A stretch of 50,688 nt of DNA, from assembly GCA_049999725.1 (NCBI GenBank), contig JBNGIS010020166.1, positions 1 through 50,688 on the forward strand. The letters run 5' to 3'. Positions within the stretch are counted from its first letter, which is position 1. Each line of letters opens with the position of its first letter. Positions 19,500-31,768 of this stretch are shown here, one piece after another. Source of the DNA: Haplomitrium mnioides (taxonomy: Eukaryota; Marchantiophyta; Haplomitriopsida; Calobryales). A model generated the notes under the pieces. The model made no database searches. It saw nothing but the letters and a program-made list of their open reading frames with translations, and was not told the DNA's origin. The translations under genes were made by a program, and so were the position numbers.

Positions 19500-20880
19500 T
19501 GAGACGACTACCCTCTCTTAAGCTTGATTGCCACCTCCACGTCCACCAACTCCATTAGCACAATTCCCTCAATTTTGGCAGTTTCGGATGAAGTATGCTC
19601 CTCAACATCCAAAACATATGATGTTCTCTATGTTTCTTTGTCGCATTGGCCCCCCTCCATTAGGTCTAGACTGACTTTTAAGCTTTCTCTCCAAAGCCTG
19701 CACAAGATTCAAACTCAACTTTTTGAGGCGTTTGGTCAATGTTAGCACCTCATTCATGGGTGGATTTGGAGCTTGTGGAAGAGGAGCCACTACCACCACT
19801 ATGGATTGTGCAATTGTTGGTAGCACAACAACCTTCTCGTCTTGCTCATCCTCCAAGCTCTCTTCCATCCTTAAAGCAATTCTTAAAGACTCTACTTGGG
19901 TAGTTGGTTTTTCATACTTTACCTTTGCTTGAATTTCAGGTTTCAATCTTGAAATAAAATGCTTTGCCAACATTGTCGTAATTCCCACCATGAGAGAATT
20001 CACATCCTCACCACTCTTTCTCAACACATTTCGAAATTGAGTCTCTAAACGATCTACTCTCTCAGCATACATACGTACTTTTTCACCTTTTTCCTTGCTT
20101 CAAGTGTGTTACCTCTTGAAGAAGTTTCTCATATCTTTCCATTGGGAGAAATTCTTCCACCAAAGCTTTTGTCAAGCTAACCCATGGCTCTAGAACTTCT
20201 CCTTTTTGCTCTTTGTACCATTGAAGAGCCTCACATTCAAGAAATTCATGTAACAATGCTAACCAATCATCCGATCGCTTCTCACCATTTCCAATACAAG
20301 CATGCTTGAAATCTTATAGGTGATTCTCCACATTTTCATCTTCCTTGCCATAGAAGACCGGAATCTTGCCCATCTTGATTTGATAGCTTGATGTCCTTTC
20401 TTTTTCCTACTACACTTACCACATCTATCACAACACAAAAATATGCACCTCACAAATAACTTGGATTAGAATCGAGGAAAAAAATGGATTTGGATCTGCC
20501 AAAATTTTCTCCATTCATTCCACTCCAAGTTGTTCCACCAATCTTTGATGCATATGCATTTTGGCCACAATGAATACTCGTACGACAATGGTCATTTATT
20601 AATCATCTATTGAGGCCATTGAGAACTCTTTCTTTCATTTAATGAAATGTTTGTTCATGCTCTAACGTCCAAACCCTGTCCATTGGACTGTACAATCGTC
20701 GATACAACGGTGCTGCCAAATATGCAAAGTCACTTATCAAAAACAAGTAATAGCTCATAAGGCTGATGAATCTCTTCAACTCAATGTTGCTGCGTGGCGG
20801 CGGTGAGCTATCAATCCTCCTTACAATCTCAACAATTCTTGGCCACTTTCTCGTCACATCCTGACTTGATATTCAACTCG
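19500..20880 (-). pseudogene. gag
   Basis: Frame 19602-20072 starts 'YAERVDRLETQFRNVLRKSG' and ends '...ENIICFGC', the first Cys pair of a C-x2-C-x4-H-x4-C zinc knuckle whose His half lies after a stop. Frame 20259-20453 is a further broken piece of gag. Forms the particle and binds RNA. Confidence 0.65.
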
Positions 20881-20920
20881 ATGAAGCTCAATCACCACCT
20901 TCTTTCCCTCTCATTAATAA

Positions 20921-20939
20921 GGTCCTAGCAACGGAACCA
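20921..20939 (-). promoter_or_regulatory. Primer-binding site
   Basis: In element orientation TGGTTCCGTTGCTAGGACC starts six bases after the 5' LTR end, after a run of T. The TGG start complements the CCA end of a tRNA. It is not the common initiator-Met site. Confidence 0.6.
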
Positions 20940-20944
20940 AAAAG

Positions 20945-22055
20945 TGAAGCTAAAGGCTTCACTAGTTTCTCCTCATGTGACTTTGATGTTGAGTGCACAT
21001 TGAATATGAGAGGTGGGTGGAAGTGTGGTTGCAATCATCAAACACAACAAATTCTACAAAGTCTACCAAACATAAGTACTCAATACAAAATATATTGGAA
21101 TTCTCCACTATTTACTCCAAATGTTCTTACATAAAACACTCTTGCTCTCACACTTCTTACTCTCAACAAACTCATCACTCTATGAAATACGACTTCTCAA
21201 ATGCTTGCCCTCAAATGGGTCTTCAAAGTAGCTCCTCCAAGCGCTTCTCACAACTGTCAAGTCTCAAGTCTAAAATGAAAACAAGTCCTAACTTAAGCTC
21301 CTCTCCTCACTTCTCCTCCTCTTTATATACTCGTCTATTTAGGTAAATTCTATCATCTTAGGTAAGGAATACATGGTGATTATCTCCCCAATTATTAAAT
21401 CCTAAAAGTGCTCCTCAAGTATCTCCATCTTTTGTTTTCTACTTCAAGAAGAAGCTTCTCATTTGGAGCTTCTCTTGTCAAAGAATCTCAACAATTGATC
21501 CAAGACTTTTCTACCTTGTATTTGTCCCTACAAAAAATTTCTAAGATGATACTTCAAGATTCACTCAAAGAATACGTCAAAGAATACGTCCTCTTTAGTC
21601 TATTCTAGAAGAATCTCTATAAAATCCTTAGTACTAATTCAATTTTCCTTTACTACACCTTGTTGGAAATCTTATCAAGTAAGCTTTCTACTTATATAAT
21701 ATTATTTTTATTTTATAATCCTTATATACTCTCTATTTTGACTTTTTTGTAGACCACTTTTGTAACTTTGACCGATTATAACTTCTAATTTACAAGAGCT
21801 TTTTCACTTTTATAAATTTTTACTAGTTACTTGAGTAGCATTATATTTCTCTATAAAATATCAGCTTCTAAACATTTCCGATAAAAACACAATTTACTAT
21901 GTACTCAAATCTACACATATTAAAGAAAATCAATCAAATCTAAGTTTCTCCTAATAACTTCAAAGTCTTCTCCATATTGCATCACAGTGTATCCTATTCT
22001 ATGAAAATGGTATAATCACATTAAAATTCTCACAAAACCATCCCATACCTTCACA
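20945..22055 (-). repeat. 5' LTR of the 14.5-22.1 kb element
   Basis: Plus strand starts TGAAGCTAAAGGC and ends CCATACCTTCACA. Colinear with 14524-15683, with small indels. Confidence 0.85.
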
Positions 22056-24377
22056 ATTCAAGCTAAGGCATATGATTCAATGTACTCCATTCTTGCATTT
22101 GTACGCAATGGTTGTAAATTGAGCTACATTGATGGCATGACAATATTTCTAAGCACTCGAGTTTATCCAACACTCGAAACTGAAAAGATATAGCCCGATT
22201 TCTTGATTGATCAATGCACTCTTCATCGTCGAGTCCTATCCCACTCTACTTCCCTACAAGTTGCAATAGCAATCTCCATCCTCTCATGACTGGCAAAACT
22301 ATTGTGTCTTTCTCACGCACATTTTCTCTCCGTTGATCCACTCTCTAGCTTCATCCTATGCAGCTACTGCCTCAATTCAAATTTAGTATAGAAATGATTC
22401 GCGTTGTCCTCCGTGAACCTTAAATTGATTCTACAGCGCTGGCACTAATATGGTTGCCATCAATACCTCTTGTTTCAATTTCCAAGTCCCTTTCTTATTC
22501 TATTGTTAAGTCTTAGCGTCTAATGTCCGTTTTCTTTCTATTGATCTCATTCGCTTATCTCAATCCAACACAACCGCATTCTCTTTGTCTACGTCAAATC
22601 TAACCTTGACAAGCATAACACTGACAAATTTTACAACCATGGCCTTGCTCAAGCTTGTGTCTACTTGTTTCTACCATAGCTTCATAAAGAATTATCCCTT
22701 AGTATGTTTGCCGCTATGCACTGTCAATCGTCTCAACAAACTCACATCAACCTGATACCTATTGAGATTGACACATAGGCTTGCACAAGGTAGGGAAAAG
22801 GAATGTGGATTTGCAAAACTGAGTAAGGCACTAACTAGTTGGCTGCTCCAGCTTACGTTCTCCTTTTCATCAATAGCCTCACTATGGATCTACGTGAGCA
22901 CGCAAGTGAACCCCCTTGATTTCTCCATGCTGCCAAACATAAAAGCCCACTATGTATGCACATACATGCTTTTCCAAAAATTTTCCTCTCAAAATTTGTT
23001 GCCACTCATTTCCATCAAAGTTTCCTTCATCGATTATTGGTGCAATTCTTCAACCCCTGTCTAAGATCCTCAAAATCGTCAACAGAGATGCAAAGAGGTG
23101 TAATCCGAATCATTTGACTCAATGCAACCCCAAATCAATCAGAGGATGCATGAAGACGATTTCTTTAGACTCCAATAATTGTATCCCTTGTTCGCACAAT
23201 CCCCACCCTACATGGGACATGAACAACTAGAAGTTGTTTACGCTGAGAGGCACTCTTTGTGAGGTTGCATGCGGTTATACCTCCTCCAAATCTTATTATT
23301 ACATATACACCAATGGTGCAATCTCAAGGAGCTCTCTTCCGCATTTTCCATCGAATTTTGTGGAGGACAGCCTTGCATGCTACATGAGTAACACTATGAT
23401 CTCTGTAAGGCAAATCCTCTTATGTATTAGGCAATAATTTCCATTTACTCTCGGTTACCTCTATCAATTGTTCAATGCTGCATGTCCACTCAAGAACCAC
23501 CTTGAATTTACTCTACAGGGCTGCAATGTGCCTCACTCCCTCTTGCAAATTTCTCTGTATTTCTTTGAGCATCAACTGTGCATGTGCCTTGTTCCCAAAC
23601 CATCAATTGGCATCACTTGACAAATCTACCTTCCTCATCCCTTCGAATGGCTCCAACAAACTCACCCTTCACCGATCACTTCCTCTTTTCATCGTGCTAC
23701 TCAACAAGAGGCACTTGCTTGATCCTCCCATCCACGAACTGCTCTTGTAAACAAATGCCTCTGCGACACTTTGGCACTCATAAGCTCACTTCAGAAATTG
23801 TTGGAGCTATGTCCTCACTTGGATCTTTTGAGCAAAGGATTCTTTGGATCATGCGGAACCACCTCCACTTCACCTTGACCATTTCTTTTGATCAGAGTGT
23901 TTCCTTCCACACTATAAAGCTAACAATGATTTTCTTGTTTTCCTCTACCAAGTTAACACTTCCATGCTACTATTCATGCAAGGCCCTTTGTTTCAACATC
24001 ACAAGTAGTTGTCATCCCTTCTTTGGTAGCCAAAGCAAGCTTTTTTTTTCTTCTGCGCAATGACACTCCATCAGTCTTGAGCAGAAGCTCCTTTGTTTTT
24101 CACATGTAGTGCCGTACCAAGAAGACAAGGTTGGTGAGGGGGGGAGGGGGAGGAGTGAGGCCCTTCCTCCTTTTTGTTCCATCCAACCCTAACCATAGCA
24201 CGGGAAAGGAAAATTTTCATAATGGTACCGCCAATATAAATCCCTTCAACCTTGATTTTTTTCTTTGGCTGGTAGCTTAGGCTTAGTGAGTAATTTAATA
24301 TTTAATACTAATTTTATAGTTTCTCTAAAACCAAATAATTTTCCACAATTCAACTTGTACACACTCACCCATAATAT

Positions 24378-24417
<40 letters not shown>

Positions 24418-24730
24418 CGTCGCTTCTCTACCTTGGCTATCCGAGATGTTGTTACTATTTAGAGCTAGCCTAATACCTGTATTTTCAGAAAAAGTATTGT
24501 TCATATAATTGAATTTCTAAATCCTAAAGATACTACTATTAATCTCAATTTCAATATGTTTGAATCTAATTCCTATCTGTTTGGATGGTGTTTGTTGTTC
24601 ATTGTTGTTGCCTTTAGTATTCCTTTTATCTCCCTTTTGGCACTTCCTTTCTCCTATGTACTCTCCTTGCATACACATTAACTTCCCATCGTAGACACTA
24701 ACAAGAACTTTGAGCCATTACCTGCAAGAG
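22056..24730. other. Unassigned region, possibly an old minus-strand coding remnant
   Basis: No confident gene. The plus strand is C-rich and has chance open frames (23578-24063 and 22762-23064). On the minus strand between about 23700 and 23350, fragments such as 'AIRRDEEGRFV' and 'LIEVTESKWKLLPNT' recall plant RNase H-type domains of reverse-transcriptase proteins, but frames change and I would not assign it. A G-rich run lies at 24136-24150 and a CA microsatellite at 24379-24416. Confidence 0.25.
24379..24416. repeat. (CA)n microsatellite
   Basis: Perfect CA run of about 19 units after 'ataatatg'. Confidence 0.95.
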
Positions 24731-24734
24731 CTAC

Positions 24735-24870
24735 GAGACTCCATGCGTGCATGGACTTTGAAGCCCTACGACAAGGACTCTTGAGCCAATGCCCACATGG
24801 AGTTTAGAGTCCTTGCGCACTTGGGCTCAAGAGTCCATGTGACAATGGACTCTTAAGTTCTTGCTTGCTT
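24735..24870. repeat. 24-bp array before exon C of copy 3
   Basis: Five or six units (CCATGCGTGCATGGACTTTG and relatives) ending about 80 bases before the exon C acceptor at 24946-24947. It is probably the far end of the B/C intron array whose start is at 13520. Confidence 0.75.
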
Positions 24871-24947
24871 TAACTGTTCTTTCTTTTTGACTTCAAGTTA
24901 TTTGTTTTTAAATTCTCATTTAATACATTTCTCTATGTTGTTTTTAG

Positions 24948-25322
24948 GGTGACAAAACATTTAAAGACAACTTGCCAGGAAATTGACAACCACTACTAAA
25001 GGGAAAAAAAGATCTGAGGTCGAAGAAGCCCCAAAAGATCAAGACCAAGGCCCAACCTTGGTGTCATACCCTCATGCCTTTTTGCTCTACTATTAGAAAG
25101 CGAGAGAGTGGAAGTCAAGGTAGCAAAATGACAATGTTGTCCCTCCAACTAAAAGAGGGTTTGAGGAAGAAGACCAAAACTTAATGTCCTATATTGAGAG
25201 ACTCAATGTGACATTTTATCAAGTCTACGGGGAGTCTATTTCTCGACAACTAAAGAGGTTGGTGAAATGAAGAAGTTTTACTTTAGCAATTGTGGATATT
25301 CCTTATGGGTACAACCTAAAGG
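24948..25322 (+). pseudogene. Copy 3, exon C, left half up to the retrotransposon
   Basis: Starts after GTTTTTAG with GGTGACAAAAC, like copy 2. The end of this half reads 'FTLAIVDIPYGYNLK', so motif IV (D-I-P-Y) lies only about 15 bases before the insertion point. The frame resumes at 35270 after one AAAGG target copy is removed: 'EYKNDNSEPFTKDDNFDMVF'. Upstream parts of the exon have stops. Confidence 0.65.
25318..25322. other. Target-site duplication, left copy (AAAGG)
   Basis: AAAGG directly before the LTR start TGTCGC; identical AAAGG follows the right LTR at 35265-35269. Confidence 0.9.
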
Positions 25323-28300
25323 TGTCGCTCCCCTGTTTCGGGCCTTAACCTTTTCAAGCCCTTTTTTGAGTGCAGGGGAGGACAGGTTTCGGGTTTTCAG
25401 GTTCTTTTCTGAGATGGCTCCTTACCAGTTATCATTTTCAGGCCTTAAGGACTTTCCCCTTCCTTACAGTCCTTATGTTCACCACTCACTCTTCTTGTGT
25501 TTGCACTCAACTCATTCATTCAGATGCAGTCCACACTCATCACACCCAGCATTCGTGTAATTCTTTCTATATATTCCAAATATCCAAACCTGGGACCCTG
25601 CCACCTTATATGTGTTGGGGGCAGAATAGGTGCCGGTGACTTGCACCACTTGAACACTACCAGAAGTCTGGACTCCCCCTCTCAGGGTGGTCACAACACT
25701 GGTCCAAATATTCTTACTCTATCCTAGCATGTTCTAAGTCCTAATCTATGCAACAGAATCAGACCCGAGAGCATTTACCCCCAAGATGCAAGACTCGTGT
25801 CAAGGGATTGGACTCCCCCTTCAAGGCTAATATGTGTTTCCTAATCTAATGAACCGACAACACAATGCAGAAAGGAAATCTAACTACACAGATATAGACA
25901 AACAATTTACACACTATATGCAAGAGAGATCAGAGTCCTTGAAGGCCCTTTGGATTTCTACTGATGATACTTCCCTTGTGAATCCCACTGCCTTAACAAC
26001 TGCAGCCCAGCAACCTACACACCCTCCACTCCAGATAGTTTTTTAACTTCCCTCGCGAGAAGCCCTACTTTTACTTCCTCAGGCTAGGAAGAGAGTTTCT
26101 TTTACTTCCACCTCTGGAAGACAGCTTTACCAGCTGCAGGTAGCGCACTCCACCCCCGAGCCTCGACAGGTCTTACTACGTAGTGCACCGGCACTAGCGT
26201 AGCCCCCCCTCTCAGCTCCACTTGAAGAATTACACCAGAGTGTCCTCAGAACACTTTGGGCTGATGCTCACACACAAAGAATGGCAGAGACAACCCCAAG
26301 CTCCTCACTTGGCGGCCTCTCCCAAAGTCATAACTGGCCGGAATCCCTTCGAATCTACGTATCAGTAACCCTCCGCTCTAGTCCACCGGCAAGGATGAGG
26401 TCACTTGGGTCTCCCTCCAGTCCTCCTCTAAATCCCCCTGGCCCCTTGGAGCTAGTACCCCTACTTCACGTAGTTCCTCACTGGATTCCCACTCCAGCCC
26501 CCCCTCGTTGCGGTTTCCTTGTCCTCAGATTGTGATGCTCCTATACAAGAAATGCAGAGATGACCCCAAGTCCTTCTATGGTGGCCTCTCCCGAAGTCTT
26601 AGCCGGCCAGAATCCCATCGAGACCCTGTATCAGTCACCCTCCGCTCTGGTCCACCGGCAAGGATGAGGTCACTTGGATCGCTCGAGCATCCAGAGCTCC
26701 TCGCTCTGCAATCCTCGTCACCCCTCCAACTCTCCTCTGAATCGCCCTGGCCCCTTGGAGCGAGTACCCCTGCTTCACGTGATCTTGTCAGTGAATTCTC
26801 ATTCCAGCCCCCCTTCGTTGTGATTCCCGTTAGCTTGCAATCGCCTCGCGCCCTGAGGTTGCCCGTGCATCAACCTAGAAGAATTCGAAGGTCGCCAAGG
26901 TATACTCCCCTTGCGAGCGCTGAACTCGCGAGCCTGATCCCAAGAAAGGTTGTTAATCCTGTTAGCTCCCTGGAGCTGAGAGGTGACGACGCGTGGCACG
27001 CACCTATTAATCTTGCTACAACTGACAAGTAGCGCGCGCCACGTGTCCCGTGATGATGAAAGTACAACGGTAATATCGACCGGGAGTCCGAGGAATCTTG
27101 CGGTTGAGATTCCGTAGATTCTCGCGGCTAAGTTCGAAGGGCTCTTCGGAACAGAGTTCTGAAGCGTCCCGCGGAACCCTGTCCACACAATCTCCAAATA
27201 TTCCCCCGCAGATACCAAGTCACCCTCCTCGCGCCACGTCACCCGCTGCACCGCCGTCCGCTGCCGCCTTGCAAGGGGGTAGGTTGACCGTCGCGCTTAA
27301 TCTCCCTTCCGTGGTTGACCCGCTCTTTGTCCGAAGTCCGATGAGCCCTTGTCCTGCTGCCGCGTGTCCCGTTAGCTGCTGTGGGGTCCTTGGAGTCGCC
27401 ATGTCGTCCAAAAGCCGCTGTCCGACGCTGCCCCGCAAGGGGGTAGGCGGACCGTCGCGCGGACCATCTTCCAAAGTTGACCGGCGGAAATCTTACCTTG
27501 CTCCCCAACACGCCACGTTTCCGAAGCCCTCCCAAGGACTCCCTGTGCTCGCCACGTCATCCGTAGAGCCAATGCGGACCTTACTCTGCTCGCCGACTAA
27601 GAACTGTGCCGATGTTGCCATTTCGTTCTTCCCTCGAGATAAGAACTATGCATGCGCTTGAGGCTCCCTTTGTTATCTTTTCTGAATGCTCGATATAGGA
27701 ACTACAAGGCCCTTTGTCCCACTGTCGAACTGTCAGATGCTGCGGTTGGACCTGTCGAACTCTCGTCCTTGGTCATGCCGAAGCTGCGTTGAATCACCCT
27801 TTCAACGCTTGCTTGCTCCTCCGTCGGTTAGACCTGCGTTAAATCCCCTTTCCGGCTCAGCCTTCTCCTCGTTGGTCGATTGGTGATGGATCACCCTTTT
27901 GGCTTCCTCGGAACTCCCCTTCTCGGATCTCCGATAGATCACCCTTCCGGCACCCTTCCACTCTCCTTCGGCCAGACCCTCGATATGTCGCTGCTTCGAG
28001 CCCTCTTCCTTGGCTCCCCTGTTGGGTTCCTCGCAGATCCCTCTTAACTGAGATCTCCACGTCGTAAGACGCTTCAAAACCCTGTTAAACGGGCTCCCCA
28101 CTTAAGGAGGCGCCTTTCCGCAGATTCGTGGGCCTTCTGGTGCCGCCATGTCGTCCGTGGAATTCTGCGAAGTGCTCCGGAGATGCCACATTTCCGTGGA
28201 ATCTCGCGGGGCTTTCTGAGGACTCCACCTTTCCGCCCGGATTCGCGGACTCAAATGGAAGGAATCGATCAGCCCTTGCAGGGCGCGCTCTTGCTTGTGG

Positions 28301-28794
28301 GATCGAGGCGTCCCTCTTCCCTGGCCTTGCTCGCCCTCGTGACGATCTTACCTTCTCATTTCTCTCCTTAAACCTTGCTTCCTGATTTGTGGCCGCTGCA
28401 GGACCCTCGTGATCTGCCTTTCTTCGGAGTGCCTTCGAGTTTCGTCGTTGTGGATCCGTTCCTCTCCCTTTTGCGATTGGTTTGCCACAGATGGCTGCTC
28501 TCTTCCTGCACCCTAGGCTCTGATCCCCGCATCCTCCTGAGGCCCACGGATTCTCGCTGGCCTGCTTCGAATTTTGGAAGGTGCCCCCTCCTCTAGCTGG
28601 CGACCCTGGTTCCTTCCTCCTCTCTTCCGCCATGATCTTGTTTCCCTCCCAGGATTCATGCGCCCTGCTCTTAGTAGCTATTTGAGGGTACTTCGTGGCT
28701 CCTGAGAGGCCCTCACACTTGCCAAGGCTTATTGTGTTGCTCATGCTTCTGATTTCTTGAATTTTGCTTGAGTGCTCCAAAGCACCGGCTGACA
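25323..28794 (-). repeat. 3' LTR (3472 bp)
   Basis: Plus strand from TGTCGCTCCCCTGTTTCG to GCACCGGCTGACA, matched by 31769-35264. It contains an internal tandem duplication: 26281-26520 and 26552-26820 share 'ccaccggcaaggatgaggtc' and its surroundings. It also has several GCCACGTCATCC-type boxes. No gene is assigned to the many chance open frames on both strands. Confidence 0.9.
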
Positions 28795-28809
28795 TAACTC
28801 CCCCTTCAA
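28795..28809 (-). promoter_or_regulatory. Polypurine tract
   Basis: In element orientation TTGAAGGGGGAGTTA lies directly before the TG of the 3' LTR. Such purine tracts prime second-strand synthesis. Confidence 0.75.
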
Positions 28810-28894
28810 GTGTGACGCGTCCCCGCGAACACACTTCTTCTCCCTCAATTTTTTGGTGCCTCTGTTGCTGGTCGCTAGCTCGACTCTGTCTCTC

Positions 28895-28961
28895 CTGCAA
28901 AACAACCCCACGAAACACCCCCCCAACAAAACACACACTCACACACACACAAACAACTTAC
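28895..28961 (-). other. Candidate intron downstream of gag-pro
   Basis: On the minus strand GTAAGT at 28961 and a GGTTGTTTTGCAG acceptor ending at 28895 enclose 67 bases, mostly G/T-rich. Both signals are strong, but no spliced product is known to me for this element. Confidence 0.3.
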
Positions 28962-29187
28962 TTGCGGTTGCTGGACACTCTTGATAGGGTCATAGTTGGG
29001 CCCTTGTTTTTCCTTTGATCCTTATACCCCTTCCATTTGTCAAGGTGCCCCATGGTGTCCCACCCTTGGCCCCATCTGTCGCCGATTTCCATTGGTGCTC
29101 TGGTCTGTCGTAGGTTGAGAATTTACTTTGGTGGACAGACTTCACACCCTCCTCCAACAAATCCCCCTCTGTTGCTTCACTCAACAC

Positions 29188-31611
29188 TTAAACCCAGTAG
29201 TGGTACTCCGAGTCCTCTTCTTCCTCGGACCACACACTGTCGTACTCTGCCTCAGGCTACGTTTCCCCCAAATGAGGAACATGCTCGTAATGCACTGTCG
29301 TTCTGTTGGGACCGAACACTGGTGTAGAATTCTCCCAGTTGTGCATTACCTTGGCCCCATACAGCCACGACCTTCCTATCAACACCGGGTAAGGAGAAGC
29401 TCTGGCGGGTCGCATTACCAGATAATTGAGTTTGAACTCTTTTCCCTCTATGAAGGTTGGGATTTGAAGAAGAGAGCCCAATGGTTTTACTCGTGACCCA
29501 TCCGCCAGCCTCATGATCCTAGCTGTAGGCTGGAATTATGTGAATCCCAGCTTGTGCGTTGTCTCCTCTACCATAATGTTGACTCCTGCCCCTCCATCTA
29601 CGGGCACTAAAGACAGTGTGCACCCCGCGATCTGGATGTCGATCTCCGGGGCCCCGTGGTCTTCACAGATTAGCTGCAGGTCTGCTGGAGCTCCCACCTT
29701 GGGCAGCCTCTTCCTCCTCTTCGCACCCATCAACAATTCACGGAGTTGTCTCCGGTACAGTGGGCTGTCCTTGAGGAGTTGGCCTACTGTAGCCATGACA
29801 AGACAATTTCTTATACCCGCTTGAATGCTGTAGGGGCTAGGCTTCACCCCCTCTTCCGCAGCTGCAATCCTCTCTTGCACCTCCTGGATCCCTCCCTGCT
29901 TCTTCCTGACTTCCTTGAGGGTCTCATCAGCTGCCTGCTCTTGTGCTAGAGCCTCCAAAGCCTCCAACTGCTTCCTCACCTGGTCCTGCTGCTCTGGGTA
30001 GAACCATTTCGGATGATCTCGCCAATAATCAGGATCATCCCGAGGTGAGGTCGCTCGAGCCACTTCCTTCTCAGCTCTTTTCTCCGCCTTCATGTGGCTC
30101 TTCTTTGTGGCCTTGGTTCCTGCTCTGGTGACCACCCTGAAACACTCTTCTGATGTTGGTGTCTCCCAGCCTGGCAACTCAGCTTCCTCCTCCATGTATA
30201 GAGTGATCAGATTGACATTTGAGGAGGGAGGAGGATTCGCGCTGGGTCCTGGAGGAACATCGGGTCTTCGGTTTGGACAATTCACCGCCACATGCCCCTC
30301 CGTTTTGCATTGGACGTACAAGGGAGGTGGTTGGCCATAACCGCTCTTTCGTGGCTCTGGACAGCTTGATGAAATGTGGCCAGGCTGGCCACAATTCCAA
30401 CAAACCATGATGGTGGTCATGGGTGGCCGCAGGGCAGCTCACTGATTTACCGGTCCTGCGTTCTCTCCTGCAGGCTTGCTCAGACTTGTTCGAGGTCCCC
30501 CACTGATCTGATATACTGCGTTTGGGGCCTCCTCCAGAGCATACTCCACTTCCTCCCTAATGTACTTCGGTGCTTCTTCCCTCACATAGTGCACATTATT
30601 CGTGTCGTTTGGACATTCTTGGGGGGAATGTCCGTGCTACTTGCACCTGACGCACCAGACACCAACTCTTCTGGTTGGCAAGGGCCTGCCCTCCGGCTTA
30701 ATTCCTACCAAGAGTATGTTCATCGCCTCCATCTTGGCGCTCAGCTCCTCAATTTGATCCCTCTCCCCTGACTTTCTGCTCACCTCAGGTTCGGGTTCAG
30801 CTTTCTTGTATCTTCCTTTGCTGGCGCCCTTGCGATGACTACTCTCCTTTGCCTGCTTCTTCTTTTTCAGACCCTTCTTCTTCTTTTTCTTTCTGGATGA
30901 CCGGTCCTCGTCTGAGCTGCTACTGCTTAACTCATTCTTGCTATCCGATGAGGATTCGAAACTCTGATCTGTTTTCTTGTCACTGTCTGAGGTGCACAAA
31001 GAATCATCAGAGTCGTATTTGGCCTTTGCCTTCCTTCGAGAACTAGTGATGGCAGCCTTTACGTGTGATCTGACTACATTGACTACCTCCTCGAGAGTTT
31101 GTGGGTCCGTTTGGCGTACCCAGGTCCCAATGCCTCTGAGGAACGCTGCAAGGAACCATGCTATGAGCATTTCGTCAGTCGCTGGAGGGTTCAGCTTTCT
31201 TGCCACCTTGTTGAAGCGTTGGAGGAACTTCCTCACAAACTCCTTCTTTTTCATCCTGAGCTGACCCATCTTGAACAGCGCTTTCGTCTCTTCACCAATC
31301 CCCCTAAACTCTGCAATGAAGGCCGCCTTGAACGCATGCCAACCCTTCTTGACGTTATCTGGCAGGTCTTTGTACCAGGGCTGGGCCTCTCCTTTCAACA
31401 CTACCGGCAGGATTCCAAGCTTTACATGGGCTTCCCCATTTGCTGCTGTAGTGTTCTCAAGGGCATCCAACCATGCATCTGGGTCATCCTTTGGGTGTCC
31501 CTTGAAGGACCTGTATTTGAACCTTCCCCGAAGCCCAAACGGTGGTACCTGGTTGGCCATCCCTCCACTGGCCACTACCACTTCCACCCAGGGGTTCCTT
31601 CCTTCTGCCAC
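29188..31611 (-). pseudogene. gag-protease polyprotein, interrupted by four stops
   Basis: One continuous frame of about 807 codons. From the start: a gag core ('FKYRSFKGHPKDDPDAWLDA', 'WHAFKAAFIAEFRG'); a Ser/Lys-rich basic region; zinc knuckle 1 (CVRCK, stop, HGHSPQEC); knuckle 2 (CWNCGQPGHISSSC); a third knuckle with a lost first Cys (YVQCKTEGHVAVNC); protease with 'VPVDGGAGVNI' and 'YPVLIGRSWLYG'; an acidic tail with 'WSEEEEDSEYHYWV'. In-frame stops lie at 30637-30639, 30439-30441, 29536-29538 and 29257-29259. Each could come from one C-to-T change in CAG, CGA, CAA or CAG. Gag packages RNA and the protease matures it. Confidence 0.85.
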
Positions 31612-31740
31612 TCTTCCTTAACAGGCTCAACCCCCAGTTGCTCTGTTTCTCAAGAGTGGCCTTCTCACCAACTGACATGAGTCTCTTGTGCACACAATGG
31701 TCTCTCTGGTTTGGGTTGGTCTCAGGTTTTTTCAAACCTT

Positions 31741-31760
31741 TGGCCCTCCTTCTAGCGCCA
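31741..31760 (-). promoter_or_regulatory. Primer-binding site
   Basis: In element orientation TGGCGCTAGAAGGAGGG begins eight bases after the 5' LTR end. The TGG start and the position fit a tRNA primer site. Confidence 0.7.
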
Positions 31761-31768
31761 AAAATTCA

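Larger units (their letters stand above)
14524..22055 (-). mobile_element. Ty3/gypsy LTR retrotransposon, full-length but decayed
   Basis: Element of about 7.5 kb read on the minus strand: 5' LTR 20945-22055, primer-binding site, gag, protease, reverse transcriptase, RNase H, integrase, 3' LTR 14524-15683. The domain order (integrase after RNase H) places it in the Ty3/gypsy group. All domains carry stops or frameshifts, and the two LTRs differ by many substitutions, so it is old. The left LTR is about 50 bases longer. LTR ends are TG and CA in element orientation. The 5-base flanks do not match (TACTA on the left, ATTCA on the right), so a target duplication is not visible. Confidence 0.85.

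Noticed and set aside
23578-24063. 161-codon plus-strand frame
   Set aside because: Low-information Ser/Leu/His-rich translation of C-rich DNA; the minus strand looks more coding-like but is broken.
24136-24150. G-quadruplex promoter element
   Set aside because: Only one compact G run, with no gene next to it.
26508-27661. Long open frames on both strands in the LTR
   Set aside because: Overlapping frames on both strands with arginine/proline/serine-rich composition, without homology that I recognise; chance frames in G+C-rich DNA.
28085-28948. 287-codon minus-strand open frame as a gene
   Set aside because: It lies almost wholly inside the 3' LTR, lacks recognisable motifs, and the sister LTR does not keep the frame. 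G+C-rich LTR DNA gives long chance frames on several strands.
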